DNA of 64,000 nucleotides from Phycisphaerales bacterium (GCA_947459215.1 CANHCQ010000007.1:1-64000), one strand, 5' to 3'; shown: positions 7,541 through 16,345, numbered from the stretch's first letter. The notes: generated from the letters alone by a model not told the origin. Numbers and translations: made by a program.

Positions 7541-9241
7541 TCAGGCCGCGCCGTTCTTGAGCAGGGAATCGATCGAGAGCGAGCGGCTGTCGAGAATGTC
7601 GCCGATCCGGCGGCTGCCGCTCGACTGGACGGTGACGACGCTGTTGAGCTCGCCGAAGGGGTTGAGCTCCGCGGAGGCGTTGTGCGGATCCGCGGTCCAG
7701 TGACCGTCGACGACCAGACGGTACTGGTGCGTACCGGCGGGGATCTGGACGCAGAGTTCCAGCACGCCCAGCTCGGCGTTGAGGTGCATGACGTGCGTGC
7801 TGGTCGACCAGTTGTTGAAGGTGCCGGCAACGGCGACGGTCTTGCCCAGCGACGCGGGCTGGACGAAGAGCACGCCCTGCGATGTCGGGCGCACGCCGAG
7901 AATCCGACGGTCGGTCTCGGCACGCACCGGCGTCGGCTGTGCGGCGGGCTGTTCCAGACGCAGCGGCGTGGTGGAGATCGTCTCGGTTGATTCGCCGGTG
8001 ACCCGGCGGAGCAGCTTTTGGGCCCGGTAGACGAGCTCGGCGGCGCGGCTGGTCGGGCGGGCGTCGGTCTCGGTGGAGGCGTCGGTCGAGGTCTCGGTCA
8101 GGGTCGCGACGGCGGTGCCACCTTGGCTCGAGGCCGGGGCGGTCGTCGTCGGAGCGGGGCGGGTGGAGGCGAGCAAGGCCTCACGGATCGCGGAGACATC
8201 AACGGGCGCCGGGGGTGCGGGCGTGAACGTGGGAGCGGCTGCAGCCGGGGCGGCAGTCGATGCGATCGGCGTGCCGGTGGTCACCACTTCGCGGATCGTC
8301 GCCGAATCGACCTCGATCGGCGTGGTGGTTTCGGTGGTGCTGATCGCGGCGGCGGGGGCCTTGGTCGTCGTCTTGGCGGGCGTCTCCGGCTCGGGCTTCA
8401 ACTCGACCGGGAGCAGGCTCTGCTGCCAGTTCGGCTCCGCGGCGGCGCTGATCGTCGAGAGCTTCAGGCCCAGACGCACGCCGATCCAGCGGGAGAGGTC
8501 GATGTAGTCCTTGGCGCCCGGTGCGTCGGGGGCATGGTCGATGGCGGGCTGGCCAAAGCTCGCGGCCTCGCGCAGCTTGGCGTCGCGGCGGATCACGATC
8601 GGTGCAACCTGATGGCCGAAGCGACGACGGAGCTCGCCGAGCAGATCGTGGGAGACTGTGCTCGCCTCGTCGTGCAGGGTGGGCACGAAGACGATCGGGA
8701 TATCAACATTGAGCTTCTTGGCGAGGGCCTTCACGGTGGTGAGCTGGCGGGTTGCGCCCTGGAGCGCGAAGAAGCCGGTCTCGACGGGAATCAGCACGGT
8801 GTTGGCCGCGGCGAGGGCGTTGAACGTGAGCAGGCCGATCGCGGGGGAGCAGTCAACCAGGGCGACGTCGTAGTCGTTCTTCAGGCGTTCGAGCACCTGG
8901 GCGAGGCGGCGTTCCTTGTCGGGCTTGTCGGCCAGACCGCCGCGGGTGGCTTCGAGGCCGGCGAGCTTCATGCGGCTTGGCGCGAGGTCGAAATTGCGGC
9001 CGACACGCCAGAGCAGCCGGGTGGTATCGATCGGACGCGTGGGCGGGAGCAGGAGCACGTCGCTGATGTCGAGGTCGATCTTGCTCTCGGGCACGCCGAG
9101 GCCGACCGCGCAGTGGGACTGCGGGTCGAGGTCGACGAGCAGCGTGCGAAGCCCGCCGCGGGCGAGGGCTGCAGAGAGATTGACGGCGGTGGTGGTCTTC
9201 CCACAGCCGCCCTTTTGATTGACGATCGTGATAATCCGCAC
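7541..9241 (-). CDS. ParA-family ATPase fused to an AMPK-type glycogen-binding domain
   Basis: Residues 1 to about 270 form a ParA/Soj ATPase: deviant Walker A KGGCGKTT (K10 signature lysine, K15), Walker A' VDLDPQ (36-41), Walker B DVALVDCSPA. A Thr/Ala/Pro-rich linker of about 190 residues follows. Residues from about 470 to 540 match the AMPK-beta/CBM48 E-set fold, with FNNW (475-478), HQYRLVVDGHW (505-515) and FGELN (about 529-533). By alignment from memory, W478, R508, W515 and N533 correspond to the AMPK-beta1 glycogen contacts W100, K126 (Lys to Arg), W133 and N150. The GTG at 9241 is chosen because AAGGAG lies six bases upstream; starting at 9271 would add ten residues. It lies between aroB and the P-loop-less partner. 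ParA proteins position cargo on the nucleoid; the glycogen-granule role is inferred. Confidence 0.88.
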   Translation of the reverse strand: MRIITIVNQKGGCGKTTTAVNLSAALARGGLRTLLVDLDPQSHCAVGLGVPESKIDLDISDVLLLPPTRPIDTTRLLWRVGRNFDLAPSRMKLAGLEATRGGLADKPDKERRLAQVLERLKNDYDVALVDCSPAIGLLTFNALAAANTVLIPVETGFFALQGATRQLTTVKALAKKLNVDIPIVFVPTLHDEASTVSHDLLGELRRRFGHQVAPIVIRRDAKLREAASFGQPAIDHAPDAPGAKDYIDLSRWIGVRLGLKLSTISAAAEPNWQQSLLPVELKPEPETPAKTTTKAPAAAISTTETTTPIEVDSATIREVVTTGTPIASTAAPAAAAPTFTPAPPAPVDVSAIREALLASTRPAPTTTAPASSQGGTAVATLTETSTDASTETDARPTSRAAELVYRAQKLLRRVTGESTETISTTPLRLEQPAAQPTPVRAETDRRILGVRPTSQGVLFVQPASLGKTVAVAGTFNNWSTSTHVMHLNAELGVLELCVQIPAGTHQYRLVVDGHWTADPHNASAELNPFGELNSVVTVQSSGSRRIGDILDSRSLSIDSLLKNGAA

Positions 9242-9424
9242 GTGCCACTCCTTGGCGTCGGCGGGGGACACGGAGAATTCGTGTCCGCACCGCGGCGGAG
9301 TCCGGCCGCACGGCTCCTCCGGCGACCTCTGCCGAGCGAATCCGTATGGCCCATCAGCCGACGCTGTATCGGCCGAGCTTGCGCCCGGGCTTGAAATGGA
9401 CGGTGTTCGTGGGGGATGCGAGAT

Positions 9425-10654
9425 TCAAGCCCGCGACGGGGCTGGCTCGCTGCGGATGGACTCGATCGCCGCCCGCACGGCGGTTGCCGGGACATCGGCC
9501 CGGACTTGGCATTGTCCCGGCGCGACTGGGACGATGAGCCGGAGCACGCCGGAGACGCTTTTTTTGTCGTCGGCCATGCGAGCGACGATGGCGTCGGTGC
9601 TGGGCAGGCCGGCCGCCGAGCGCGAGAGGCTCAAGCGGTCGAGCAGATCTCGAACACTGTTGGCGTAACCGCGATCGAGGCCGAGGGATTCGCCGAGCGT
9701 GCACGCGGCGCGGAGGCCAAGAGCAACCGCTTCACCGTGGTGGATCTCGCCGGGAAGTTCGGAGCCATCGGGGAGCACGCCGCGGGCGCCGGGCAAGGCC
9801 TCGATGGCGTGCCCGAAGGTGTGGCCGAGGTTGAGCAGGGCTCGGCCGGAGATGCCCTCGGCTTCTTCGCGCTCGTCGCCGGCGACGACGCGGGCCTTGA
9901 TGGCGACGTTGCGGGCGATCAGTTCGCAGAGAGCGCCGGGGTCGCGCGACGCGATGGCGTTTCCGGCGGTCTGCATCCAGCGGAGGAGTTCGGCGTCGCC
10001 GAAGTCGGCGCTGAGCATGGCGTGCTTCACGCACTCGGCGAGCCCGGCGCGGAAGGTGCGGTGATCGAGGGTGGCGAGTGTTCCGAGATCGGCGAGCACG
10101 CCGATGGGCTGGTGGAACGCGCCGACCATGTTCTTCTTGAGTGTGCCGCCGAGCTCGAGGTTGACGCCGGTCTTGCCGCCGACGGAGGCATCGACCATCG
10201 AAAGGAGGGTGGTGGGGCAGTGCACGATCGCGATGCCCCGGCGGTACGACGCGGCGGCGAAGCCTGCGACATCGCCGACGATTCCGCCGCCGACGGCGAT
10301 GACGACGTCGGAACGCTCGATACGAGCCTTGGTCATCCTATCGCAGAGCGATTGGATCGTTGGGAGCGTCTTGTGGTGCTCGGTCGCATGCAGTTCGTGG
10401 GAGATGGTTTCGAGCGAGACCGAGGCAAGGCCGGCGGTCAGACGGTGCCGATCGGGGGCGGCCACACCCTTGTCAACCACCACGAATGCGCGGCGTGGCT
10501 TGGCGCCCAGGCGCTCGCGTGCGAGCATGCCCGCGAACTCCAGCAGTTCGGAACCGACCGCGACCACGTACGAGCGCTCGCCGAGATCCACGCGGACTGT
10601 CCGCGTCTGGGGCGAGGCGGTCGGGGCAAGAGAATCGATCGTCGCGTCGGACAT
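9425..10654 (-). CDS. aroB: 3-dehydroquinate synthase
   Basis: Second step of the shikimate pathway: converts DAHP to 3-dehydroquinate using NAD and zinc. The 409-residue protein contains the nucleotide-binding AVGGGIVGDVAGFAAASYRRG region, the substrate-binding PTTLLSMVDASVGGKTGVN motif, and zinc-ligand regions AECVKHAML and LNLGHTFGHAIE. It is slightly longer than the usual 350-370 residues because of a short N-terminal extension. It lies in a minus-strand run between rsfS and the ParA fusion gene. Confidence 0.97.
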   Translation of the reverse strand: MSDATIDSLAPTASPQTRTVRVDLGERSYVVAVGSELLEFAGMLARERLGAKPRRAFVVVDKGVAAPDRHRLTAGLASVSLETISHELHATEHHKTLPTIQSLCDRMTKARIERSDVVIAVGGGIVGDVAGFAAASYRRGIAIVHCPTTLLSMVDASVGGKTGVNLELGGTLKKNMVGAFHQPIGVLADLGTLATLDHRTFRAGLAECVKHAMLSADFGDAELLRWMQTAGNAIASRDPGALCELIARNVAIKARVVAGDEREEAEGISGRALLNLGHTFGHAIEALPGARGVLPDGSELPGEIHHGEAVALGLRAACTLGESLGLDRGYANSVRDLLDRLSLSRSAAGLPSTDAIVARMADDKKSVSGVLRLIVPVAPGQCQVRADVPATAVRAAIESIRSEPAPSRA

Positions 10655-10727
10655 GCTCTAGGAGGCGGTGTGGATGGAGGGGAAGGCATCGAGGCAAGAG
10701 GCGTCAAGGCATCGAGTGCGGAGCGAG

Positions 10728-11435
10728 TCACGCCTCGACGGCGTTCAGGCCGGCGCGGTCGCGGGCGGCGCTGCCGGGGCGTTCCCACGGGATGCGTGGT
10801 GCGTCGCCCCACATCATTTCGATGTCGTAGTGCGCGCGGGTGTTGGGCTCGAAGAGGTGCACGATGACGTTCATGAAGTCGGCGAGCAGCCAGGTGGCTC
10901 GATCGTCGCTGGTGGAGCGCACGGCGGCGTAGCCGATCTTCGCGCCGACCTCCTCGACGTCCTGCAGCGTCGAGCGCATCTGACGGTCGGACGTGCCCGA
11001 GCCGATGACAAGGTAATCGGTCATCGGGTTGCGGCCGCGGACGTCGAGCAGCACGACGTCGGTGCACTTGTCGTCGTGAAGCAGGCGTGCGGCCTCGATC
11101 GCGAAGGCCTCGGCCTTCGAAGCGGGGACGTGGGTCTTGGGCTTCGGGGCGGGTGCGGGTGCCGGCGCGGGAGCGGCCGCGGTCTTCTTGGTGCCGCGGA
11201 CGATGGGCTTGGCCGTCGCTTTGGGCTTGGCGGGCTTGGTCGAACCACGCTTCGCGGGGGCCTTTTTGGAGGGCTTTGCGGCGGACTTTCCAAGGGACTT
11301 GCCAGAGGGCTTACCAGGGGATTTGGCCGAGAACTTGGCCGAGGACTTGGCCGAGGTTTTGGCGGAGGACTTGGACTTCTTCTTGGCTGGGGGCACGCGT
11401 GGGCTCGACGTTGGGGATTCGAACAAGGAGAACAA
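10728..11435 (-). CDS. rsfS: Ribosomal silencing factor RsfS with H1-like basic tail
   Basis: RsfS binds ribosomal protein uL14 and blocks joining of the subunits under starvation. The C-terminal 125 residues are a clear RsfS domain (LLDVRGRNPMTDYLVIGSG, ATWLLADFMNVIVHLFEPNTR, DIEMMWGDAPRI). The first 95-110 residues are almost only Lys, Ala, Ser and Pro in repeats of the form SAKSSAK/SGKSLGK, as in histone H1-like proteins, an unusual addition. The start is uncertain: TTG at 11435 gives 235 residues, and a GTG at 11396 would begin MPPAKKKSK and keep the whole tail. Confidence 0.9.
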   Translation of the reverse strand: MFSLFESPTSSPRVPPAKKKSKSSAKTSAKSSAKFSAKSPGKPSGKSLGKSAAKPSKKAPAKRGSTKPAKPKATAKPIVRGTKKTAAAPAPAPAPAPKPKTHVPASKAEAFAIEAARLLHDDKCTDVVLLDVRGRNPMTDYLVIGSGTSDRQMRSTLQDVEEVGAKIGYAAVRSTSDDRATWLLADFMNVIVHLFEPNTRAHYDIEMMWGDAPRIPWERPGSAARDRAGLNAVEA

Positions 11436-11491
11436 CGGCAGCTAGTTTATGCGCCGCACGGCGTGCACACCCGCGCCGGGCCTCGGGTGCC

Positions 11492-12361
11492 TTACGCCGG
11501 AAACAGCATGGTCTGCACGCGGCCACGGGGCGACCCGGGACGCAGCGGGGCGTTGATCCAACCCGTGGGCTCGTCGTGGCGGCTGACGGTGAGCGTGTAC
11601 GGGCTTCCCGCGTGCCCGGCGGCGGCGCGGTCAGGCGTGTTGCACTGACGCGAGAGATGCAGGAGGACGACGTGACGCGTCGGGCCGATCTCGCGTACGG
11701 CACGCACGCACTGGTCGTTGGAGAGGTGGCCCTTGCCACCCATGATGCGGCTCTTGAGCCGTTCGGGGCGATCGGATTCGAGCTGCATCGTCGGGCAGTA
11801 ATTGCTCTCGATGGCGAGCACGTCGACGCCGCAGAGGTGATCGATCAGCTCGGACGTCATGCGACCGATGTCGGTCGCGAAGCCGAGTTCGCTGACGTGC
11901 TCGGGGCGCTCGAGTGTGAATCGCATCGTCGCCGAGCCCTGAGCGTCGTGGGCCGCGAGATGGGTGCGGAGGGTGAGCCCAGCGCCGAGCGAGAGTTGGT
12001 CGTCGAAGACCTCGGTGCGGCGGAAGAGGCGGCCTTCGCGCTCGGCTCGGCGGAGGTGGCGGCGGTGCAGGAAGACCGGGATGTCCTTGAGCGCCTCGAG
12101 CGAGAGGGAGCCGATGTGGTCGTCGTCGAGATGGGTGATGAGGATGCCGCGGGGCGCCAGGTCGCTGACGCCGAGTTCGGCGAGCGAACGCCGGATCCGG
12201 CGGAGCGAGAGGCCGCAGTCGATGAGCCAGAGATCACGACCGGCGTCGGTCTCGGCGAGCAGTGCCGAGCAGTTGCCGCTGGAGCCGCTGCCGAGCACGC
12301 ACAGGCGCAGTCCTGGCGGGTTGTGAGATCCCGGCGTTGCGATGGAGCCGGGTTCCGGCAC
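11492..12361 (-). CDS. WalJ/YycJ-like metallo-beta-lactamase-fold hydrolase
   Basis: The 289-residue protein begins its fold with LCVLGSGSSGNCSALL, as in YycJ/WalJ metallo-hydrolases, and has the metal-binding THLDDDHIGSLSLEAL (the usual HxHxDH reads HLDDDH here), IESNYCP, GHLSND and VLLHLSRQCNTP. WalJ proteins link DNA replication to division in Firmicutes and are probably 5'-3' exonucleases; the role here is not known. Replacement of the central His in HxHxDH by Asp is a departure from the standard motif. It lies 49 bases after lpxA on the same strand. Confidence 0.8.
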   Translation of the reverse strand: MPEPGSIATPGSHNPPGLRLCVLGSGSSGNCSALLAETDAGRDLWLIDCGLSLRRIRRSLAELGVSDLAPRGILITHLDDDHIGSLSLEALKDIPVFLHRRHLRRAEREGRLFRRTEVFDDQLSLGAGLTLRTHLAAHDAQGSATMRFTLERPEHVSELGFATDIGRMTSELIDHLCGVDVLAIESNYCPTMQLESDRPERLKSRIMGGKGHLSNDQCVRAVREIGPTRHVVLLHLSRQCNTPDRAAAGHAGSPYTLTVSRHDEPTGWINAPLRPGSPRGRVQTMLFPA

Positions 12362-12410
12362 GGAAGCGGTCCTTTCGGTCGAAGCGAGGACAAAGCAGCG
12401 AGCGTGCGCG

Positions 12411-13298
12411 TTACTGCATCGACGATTCTTCTTCTTCGCCGCTGGCCCAAACGGGTTCGCCGCGGCGGACGGATTGCAGGAACGCGGTCATCTCGCGAGG
12501 CGGGCGCAATCCACCGGCGGCGATGGGTCGCTTGCCGTTCTTGAGGAAGTCGGCGATTTCCTGGGCCGGCGGGCACTCCGCGGCGTGGCTCTCGCAGATA
12601 GCGATGGCGTCGGGGCGCGGCACGGGGCGGAGCAGCGCGAGGCGGAAGACGGTTCGGAGTTTCTGGATGTGCTCGCGTGCGAACTTGTTGCGACGCAGGC
12701 CGACCTGATTGATGCCCATGAGGCGGTTGCGTCCGAAGGCCATGCAGAAGGGCGGGATGTCGGCGGTCATGCCGGAGTAGCCGGAGATGAACGAGAAGCG
12801 GCCGATGCGGAGGAACTGATGGATCGCCGCGAGGCCGCCGATGGTGACGAAGTCGGCGATCTCGCAGTGGCCGCCAAGCACCGCGCCGTTGACCATGGTG
12901 ACGTTGTTGCCGACCTGGCAGTCGTGGCCGGCGTGACTCTGCACCATGAAGTAGCAGTGGTTCCCGATCCGTGTCGGGGTCGTCGAGTGCGTGGCGGCGT
13001 GGATGGTGACGTTCTCGCGAAACGTGCAGTTGCTGCCGATTTCAACGCCGGGCGTCGGGGCACCGGGCTTGAACTTGAAGTCCTGGGGCTCGAACCCGAT
13101 GCAGGCGTAGGGATAGAACGAGCAGCCGTCGCCGATCTTCAGCGGGCCTTGCATCTGGACGTTGGAGATGAGCTTGACGTTGTCGCCAAGGGTGATGTCG
13201 CCCTTGAGAACGCACCACGGCCCGATCTCGACGTTGTTGCCGAGTTTGACCTCTTTTCCGACGATCGCCGTCGGGTCGATGGTTGCCGAGTGGCTCAT
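12411..13298 (-). CDS. lpxA: UDP-N-acetylglucosamine O-acyltransferase
   Basis: First step of lipid A synthesis: moves a 3-hydroxyacyl chain from acyl carrier protein to UDP-GlcNAc. The N-terminal two thirds is a left-handed beta helix of hexapeptide repeats, with the active-site region MVQSHAGHDCQVGNN (catalytic His) and the conserved FVTIGGLAAIHQF. The C-terminus holds the helical domain (RRNKFAREHIQKLR). The ATG at 13298 (MSHSATIDPTAIVG) is at the domain edge; an upstream extension to 13436 would run into lipB. It diverges from lipB. Confidence 0.95.
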   Translation of the reverse strand: MSHSATIDPTAIVGKEVKLGNNVEIGPWCVLKGDITLGDNVKLISNVQMQGPLKIGDGCSFYPYACIGFEPQDFKFKPGAPTPGVEIGSNCTFRENVTIHAATHSTTPTRIGNHCYFMVQSHAGHDCQVGNNVTMVNGAVLGGHCEIADFVTIGGLAAIHQFLRIGRFSFISGYSGMTADIPPFCMAFGRNRLMGINQVGLRRNKFAREHIQKLRTVFRLALLRPVPRPDAIAICESHAAECPPAQEIADFLKNGKRPIAAGGLRPPREMTAFLQSVRRGEPVWASGEEEESSMQ

Positions 13299-13420
13299 GG
13301 AAAATGATAGATTCAGATTTGCCGATGTTCGACGCCGGAGCTCGGCCGCGGTGACGTGCATCTCCGGAATTCCGGCTGCGATGTGATGGTTTCGTCGCGC
13401 CGGGAGGACACCTTGAATAG

Positions 13421-14149
13421 GTGGTGACGGCAGCATTCTCCGTGACCAATCTGGGGCGACTGGGGTATGAGCCGGCGTTCGCCGCCCAGCAGGCTGCGCA
13501 CGCCCGCGTGCTCGCGGCCCGGGATGGAGTCACGTCGGGCGTCGGGGAACTGCTTCTCGTTGAGCACGATCCGGTGATCACGATCTCAAACCGTGTTGGG
13601 GCGGAGGCCAATTTGCTGGCGACTCCGGTCCTGCTCGAACGTCACGGTGTTGTTGTTGCCCGCACCGATCGCGGCGGCGACATCACGTATCACGGCCCGG
13701 GGCAGTTGGTTGCGTATCCGATCCTCGATCTGAACCTGTTGAATCTCGGGCTGCACGACTACATGCGGCTGCTGGAAGAGTCGGTCATCCGGACGTGCCG
13801 GGACTTCGGCATCGAGACGATGCGTGATCCAGCGGCAACGGGCGTGTGGACCGTGCGGGACGGAAGGCCATTCGCGAAGATCGCCGCGATGGGGGTTCGG
13901 GTGCGACGGTGGGTCTCGATGCACGGGCTGGCGCTCAACGTGGACACCAACCTCGACCACTTCAAGTTGATCGTGCCGTGTGGTCTGGTGGGGCGGCCGG
14001 TGACGAGCTTGAAGCAAGAGCTCGGCGAGCGAGCACCGACGTTTGCGCAGGTGCGAGAGGTCTTTGTTGCTCTGTTTGGTGCGCTGCTTGATGATGCGAT
14101 GGTCACGGCAAAGTCGCGTCGGGCCGCTCAGCAGAGCCTTGAACCGTAA
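13421..14149 (+). CDS. lipB: Lipoyl(octanoyl) transferase
   Basis: Transfers octanoyl from acyl carrier protein to the lipoyl domains of 2-oxoacid dehydrogenases and GcvH. The 242-residue protein shows the family signatures: RGGDITYHGPGQLVAYPILD, VWTVRDGRPFAKIAAMGVRV with the catalytic Lys, MHGLALNV, and the catalytic Cys in IVPCGLVGRPVTSL. The start is one of two adjacent GTG codons (13421 and 13424), with GGGAGG about 13 bases upstream. lipA is not in the window. A terminator follows directly. Confidence 0.96.
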   Translation: MVTAAFSVTNLGRLGYEPAFAAQQAAHARVLAARDGVTSGVGELLLVEHDPVITISNRVGAEANLLATPVLLERHGVVVARTDRGGDITYHGPGQLVAYPILDLNLLNLGLHDYMRLLEESVIRTCRDFGIETMRDPAATGVWTVRDGRPFAKIAAMGVRVRRWVSMHGLALNVDTNLDHFKLIVPCGLVGRPVTSLKQELGERAPTFAQVREVFVALFGALLDDAMVTAKSRRAAQQSLEP

Positions 14150-14154
14150 AAAGA

Positions 14155-14180
14155 AAAGCCCCGCGTGGGCGGGGCTTTGT
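14155..14180. terminator. Bidirectional terminator between lipB and skp
   Basis: Stem AAAGCCCCGC / GCGGGGCTTT (14155-14164 and 14169-14178) with a four-base loop. It has A-rich sequence on the left and T residues on the right, so it can stop transcription from both converging genes. Confidence 0.9.
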
Positions 14181-14204
14181 TGGTTTACTTTCAGCGTTGT
14201 CTGA

Positions 14205-14924
14205 TTACTTCTTCTCGGGCGTCTCGCTCGCCGGGGCGGCCGACGCGGGCGCCGGGGCCGGGGCGGCAGGGCCCGGAGCGGACAGCGGCTTGACGTTCTC
14301 GAGCTTCAGTTCCTTGATCACCGCGTCGGTGAGATCGTCGGCCATGTTGGTGCGGACGATGGGGCGGGCGAGCATTTCCTGCAGCACGCCGTTGACGTTG
14401 GTGCTGGTCATCTTCGACTCGAAGGGCTTGGAGGCGAAGACGTGGGTGTAGCCGCGGGTGCCGGCGATGGCGTTGGTGGTGTCGATCGCGATCTTGTAGG
14501 CCTCTTGGAGCTGGGCGACGTTGAACGACTCAAGCTCGTTCTGGGCGGTCTGGCGGAGGGTCTCGAGGTTCTGCGACTTCTGCTGGAACTGCTGGATCTT
14601 GGGCTGGGCCTCGGCGTTGTTCTGGAAGTCGGGGATCGCGGTGATCTCCTGGCGGAGCGTGTCGAGCTCCTTGTTGATCTGCTCGATCGGGGCGGCGAGC
14701 GACTTGGCCTTCTGCTCGCGGGCGGGGGTGTAGCGGTCGCTGCTGGCGAGCCGCTCGACGACGGTCAGGACGTCGACGGTTGCGATCTTCGCACCGTCGG
14801 CGACGAAGCTCGCCGAGGTCGCGGAGTTCGCGACAGCCGGGGTCCCGACGCCGCGGTACCCAAAGCCCAACGCGATCGCGAAGGCCAGCCCGCTGAACAC
14901 AACCACACGCTCGACATTCTTCAT
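14205..14924 (-). CDS. Skp/OmpH-family periplasmic chaperone
   Basis: A 239-residue protein with an N-terminal hydrophobic export signal (residues 8-24), then the OmpH core starting KIATVDVLTVVERLASSD and a long Glu/Gln/Lys-rich coiled-coil section, typical of Skp trimers that guide unfolded outer-membrane proteins. The end is an Ala/Pro-rich tail (APGPAAPAPAPASAAPASET). A small ORF lies 25 bases upstream on the same strand and may be in the same operon. The outer-membrane role fits lpxA and lpxK in this window. Confidence 0.85.
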   Translation of the reverse strand: MKNVERVVVFSGLAFAIALGFGYRGVGTPAVANSATSASFVADGAKIATVDVLTVVERLASSDRYTPAREQKAKSLAAPIEQINKELDTLRQEITAIPDFQNNAEAQPKIQQFQQKSQNLETLRQTAQNELESFNVAQLQEAYKIAIDTTNAIAGTRGYTHVFASKPFESKMTSTNVNGVLQEMLARPIVRTNMADDLTDAVIKELKLENVKPLSAPGPAAPAPAPASAAPASETPEKK

Positions 14925-14949
14925 GAGGGTTCTCTGGAAAAGGTGAAGT

Positions 14950-15300
14950 TCAAGGGTAGGGACGCGGGGTCTTGGTGTCTGCCGCGACCGAGCGAGCGTC
15001 GTGATCGGTGTTGAGCACCGGCGGCCACGCGAGCGAGGACGCGTCGAGCGTGGACTTCAAGCGGAACATCGCCGCGGATTCTGATCGGTCGATCTGCTGT
15101 TGAAGCGCATCTCGCATCAGAGTTTGCGCGAAGGACTCCGCGACCGCGAAGGCGGATGCGCTCGCGGCATGCTGCCCGATCTGGTTCGACGCGGCGTGTT
15201 GATCGATCGGCACGCGGAACATCTCGGCGGCCTCGGTAGACGAGCTTCGAGCGGCGTGGGGATCGCGTGCCCATGGCGTTTGGCGCGCTTTCTGGCGCAT
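14950..15300 (-). CDS. Small hypothetical protein upstream of skp
   Basis: Not recognised. The frame shows a high share of G or C at third codon positions (about three quarters of the last 53 codons by hand count), as in real genes here, and lies 25 bases before skp on the same strand. The product (up to 116 residues; an internal ATG at 15222 would give 90) is Ala/Ser/Gln-rich with an amphipathic middle (SFAQTLMRDALQQQIDRSES) and no signal peptide. It could be a chance frame. Confidence 0.4.
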   Translation of the reverse strand: MRQKARQTPWARDPHAARSSSTEAAEMFRVPIDQHAASNQIGQHAASASAFAVAESFAQTLMRDALQQQIDRSESAAMFRLKSTLDASSLAWPPVLNTDHDARSVAADTKTPRPYP

Positions 15301-15580
15301 GCGTCAAAGCCAGTTGGAGGTGGCGCGGAATCGACCGCCCAAGGAGCGAATGGACCGGTGAGCCACTCGTTTGGAGCGGAGGAGTTCTCGGACCTCTCGC
15401 ACGAACGAAGACTTTTTCAGACCTTGGCAGCCGGATTACTGGCCGCGGCGCGAAACATCGGGCATTTTTCCGAGTCGGGCGTTTCTGCGTTGGGATTGGG
15501 GCGTCGGCGTGCTGGAGCATGCCGCCATGGGGAACCGCAGAGCGCCGACACGACGCCCCCTCCGGCGTCAGGAGTCCCAG
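15301..15580. other. Intergenic region before the PEP-CTERM gene
   Basis: No convincing gene was seen in either direction. Both flanking genes point away, so it should hold promoters for the PEP-CTERM gene and, on the minus strand, for the small ORF and skp, but no clear sigma-70 pair was recognised. A Shine-Dalgarno AGGAG lies at its right end (15570-15574). Confidence 0.4.
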
Positions 15581-16345
15581 ATGCGTGCCATGTTTGCTGT
15601 CGCGGCGTGCGGCTTCGCCACCCTCGCCCAGGCCGGGATCGTGTACCAGACGAGCTTCGAGCGGCCCGGCCACACCGTCGGCGTGCTGCCCCAGTTTCCG
15701 CCGAACCCGGCGGTTCAGGACAACTGGTTCCAGCTCGACGGCAACATTTTCAATGTGACGAACAACGTGGCCCGCAGCGGCAGCCAGTCGGTTGCGGCGA
15801 ACACGACCAATCAGCCCAACGCGAGCCGCTGGGCGCTCCGCGCCACGCCGCTCGACGGCTCGCTGCCGGAGAACAACATCGTTGAGTCGTCGGTGTGGGT
15901 GCGTATGGACGCGAACAGCAGCGCCAATCGGCTCAGCCGCGCCGGTCTCGACATCTACGACAGCACCGGCGCGAACCGCATCGCGGCGCTGGGAATTCAG
16001 TCGGACGGCGTGCTCCGCGGAATCGACGGCGTGTCGAGCACGTTTGACCTCGCTTCCGGCCTCACGCTCGGTGAGTGGTACAAGCTCACGATCACGGTCG
16101 TCTTCTCCACCAAGAAGGTGCAGTTCAGCTTGAACGACAACCTTCTGGGCTTCGGCGCCCACAACGCCGCCGACTTCGGCGATGCCGATCTGTGGATGAT
16201 CGGCTTCAAGCCCAATCCCGACACCGCCCCCGGCATCGGGCACCAGGCGTACTTCGACGATTACTCGATCGCTGTGATCCCGACCCCCGGCACGCTGGCG
16301 GTGCTCGGGCTGGGTGCGATCGCCGCCGGCCGTCGCCGCCGCTGA
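15581..16345 (+). CDS. Exported PEP-CTERM-type protein
   Basis: A 254-residue secreted protein: signal peptide MRAMFAVAACGFATLAQA, a beta-rich body resembling a concanavalin/laminin-G-like jelly roll (YQTSFERPG, WYKLTITVVFSTKKVQFSLN, AYFDDYSIAV), and a C-terminal sorting tail of PTPGT, a hydrophobic helix and RRRR. PEP-CTERM tails are cut by exosortase and tie proteins to the envelope or extracellular polymer. The ATG at 15581 has AGGAG seven bases upstream. The ligand is unknown. A terminator follows. Confidence 0.8.
   Translation: MRAMFAVAACGFATLAQAGIVYQTSFERPGHTVGVLPQFPPNPAVQDNWFQLDGNIFNVTNNVARSGSQSVAANTTNQPNASRWALRATPLDGSLPENNIVESSVWVRMDANSSANRLSRAGLDIYDSTGANRIAALGIQSDGVLRGIDGVSSTFDLASGLTLGEWYKLTITVVFSTKKVQFSLNDNLLGFGAHNAADFGDADLWMIGFKPNPDTAPGIGHQAYFDDYSIAVIPTPGTLAVLGLGAIAAGRRRR

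Noticed and set aside
6494..7990. Plus-strand open frame of 498 codons across the partner gene and the end of the ParA fusion gene
   Set aside because: Crosses the junction of two supported minus-strand genes, with low-complexity Gly/Val/Asp-rich translation.
5780..9241. Plasmid-type partition locus (parA-parB)
   Set aside because: The second gene has no ParB CTP-binding or helix-turn-helix motifs and no parS-like 16-bp palindrome was seen nearby; the surrounding genes are chromosomal housekeeping genes.
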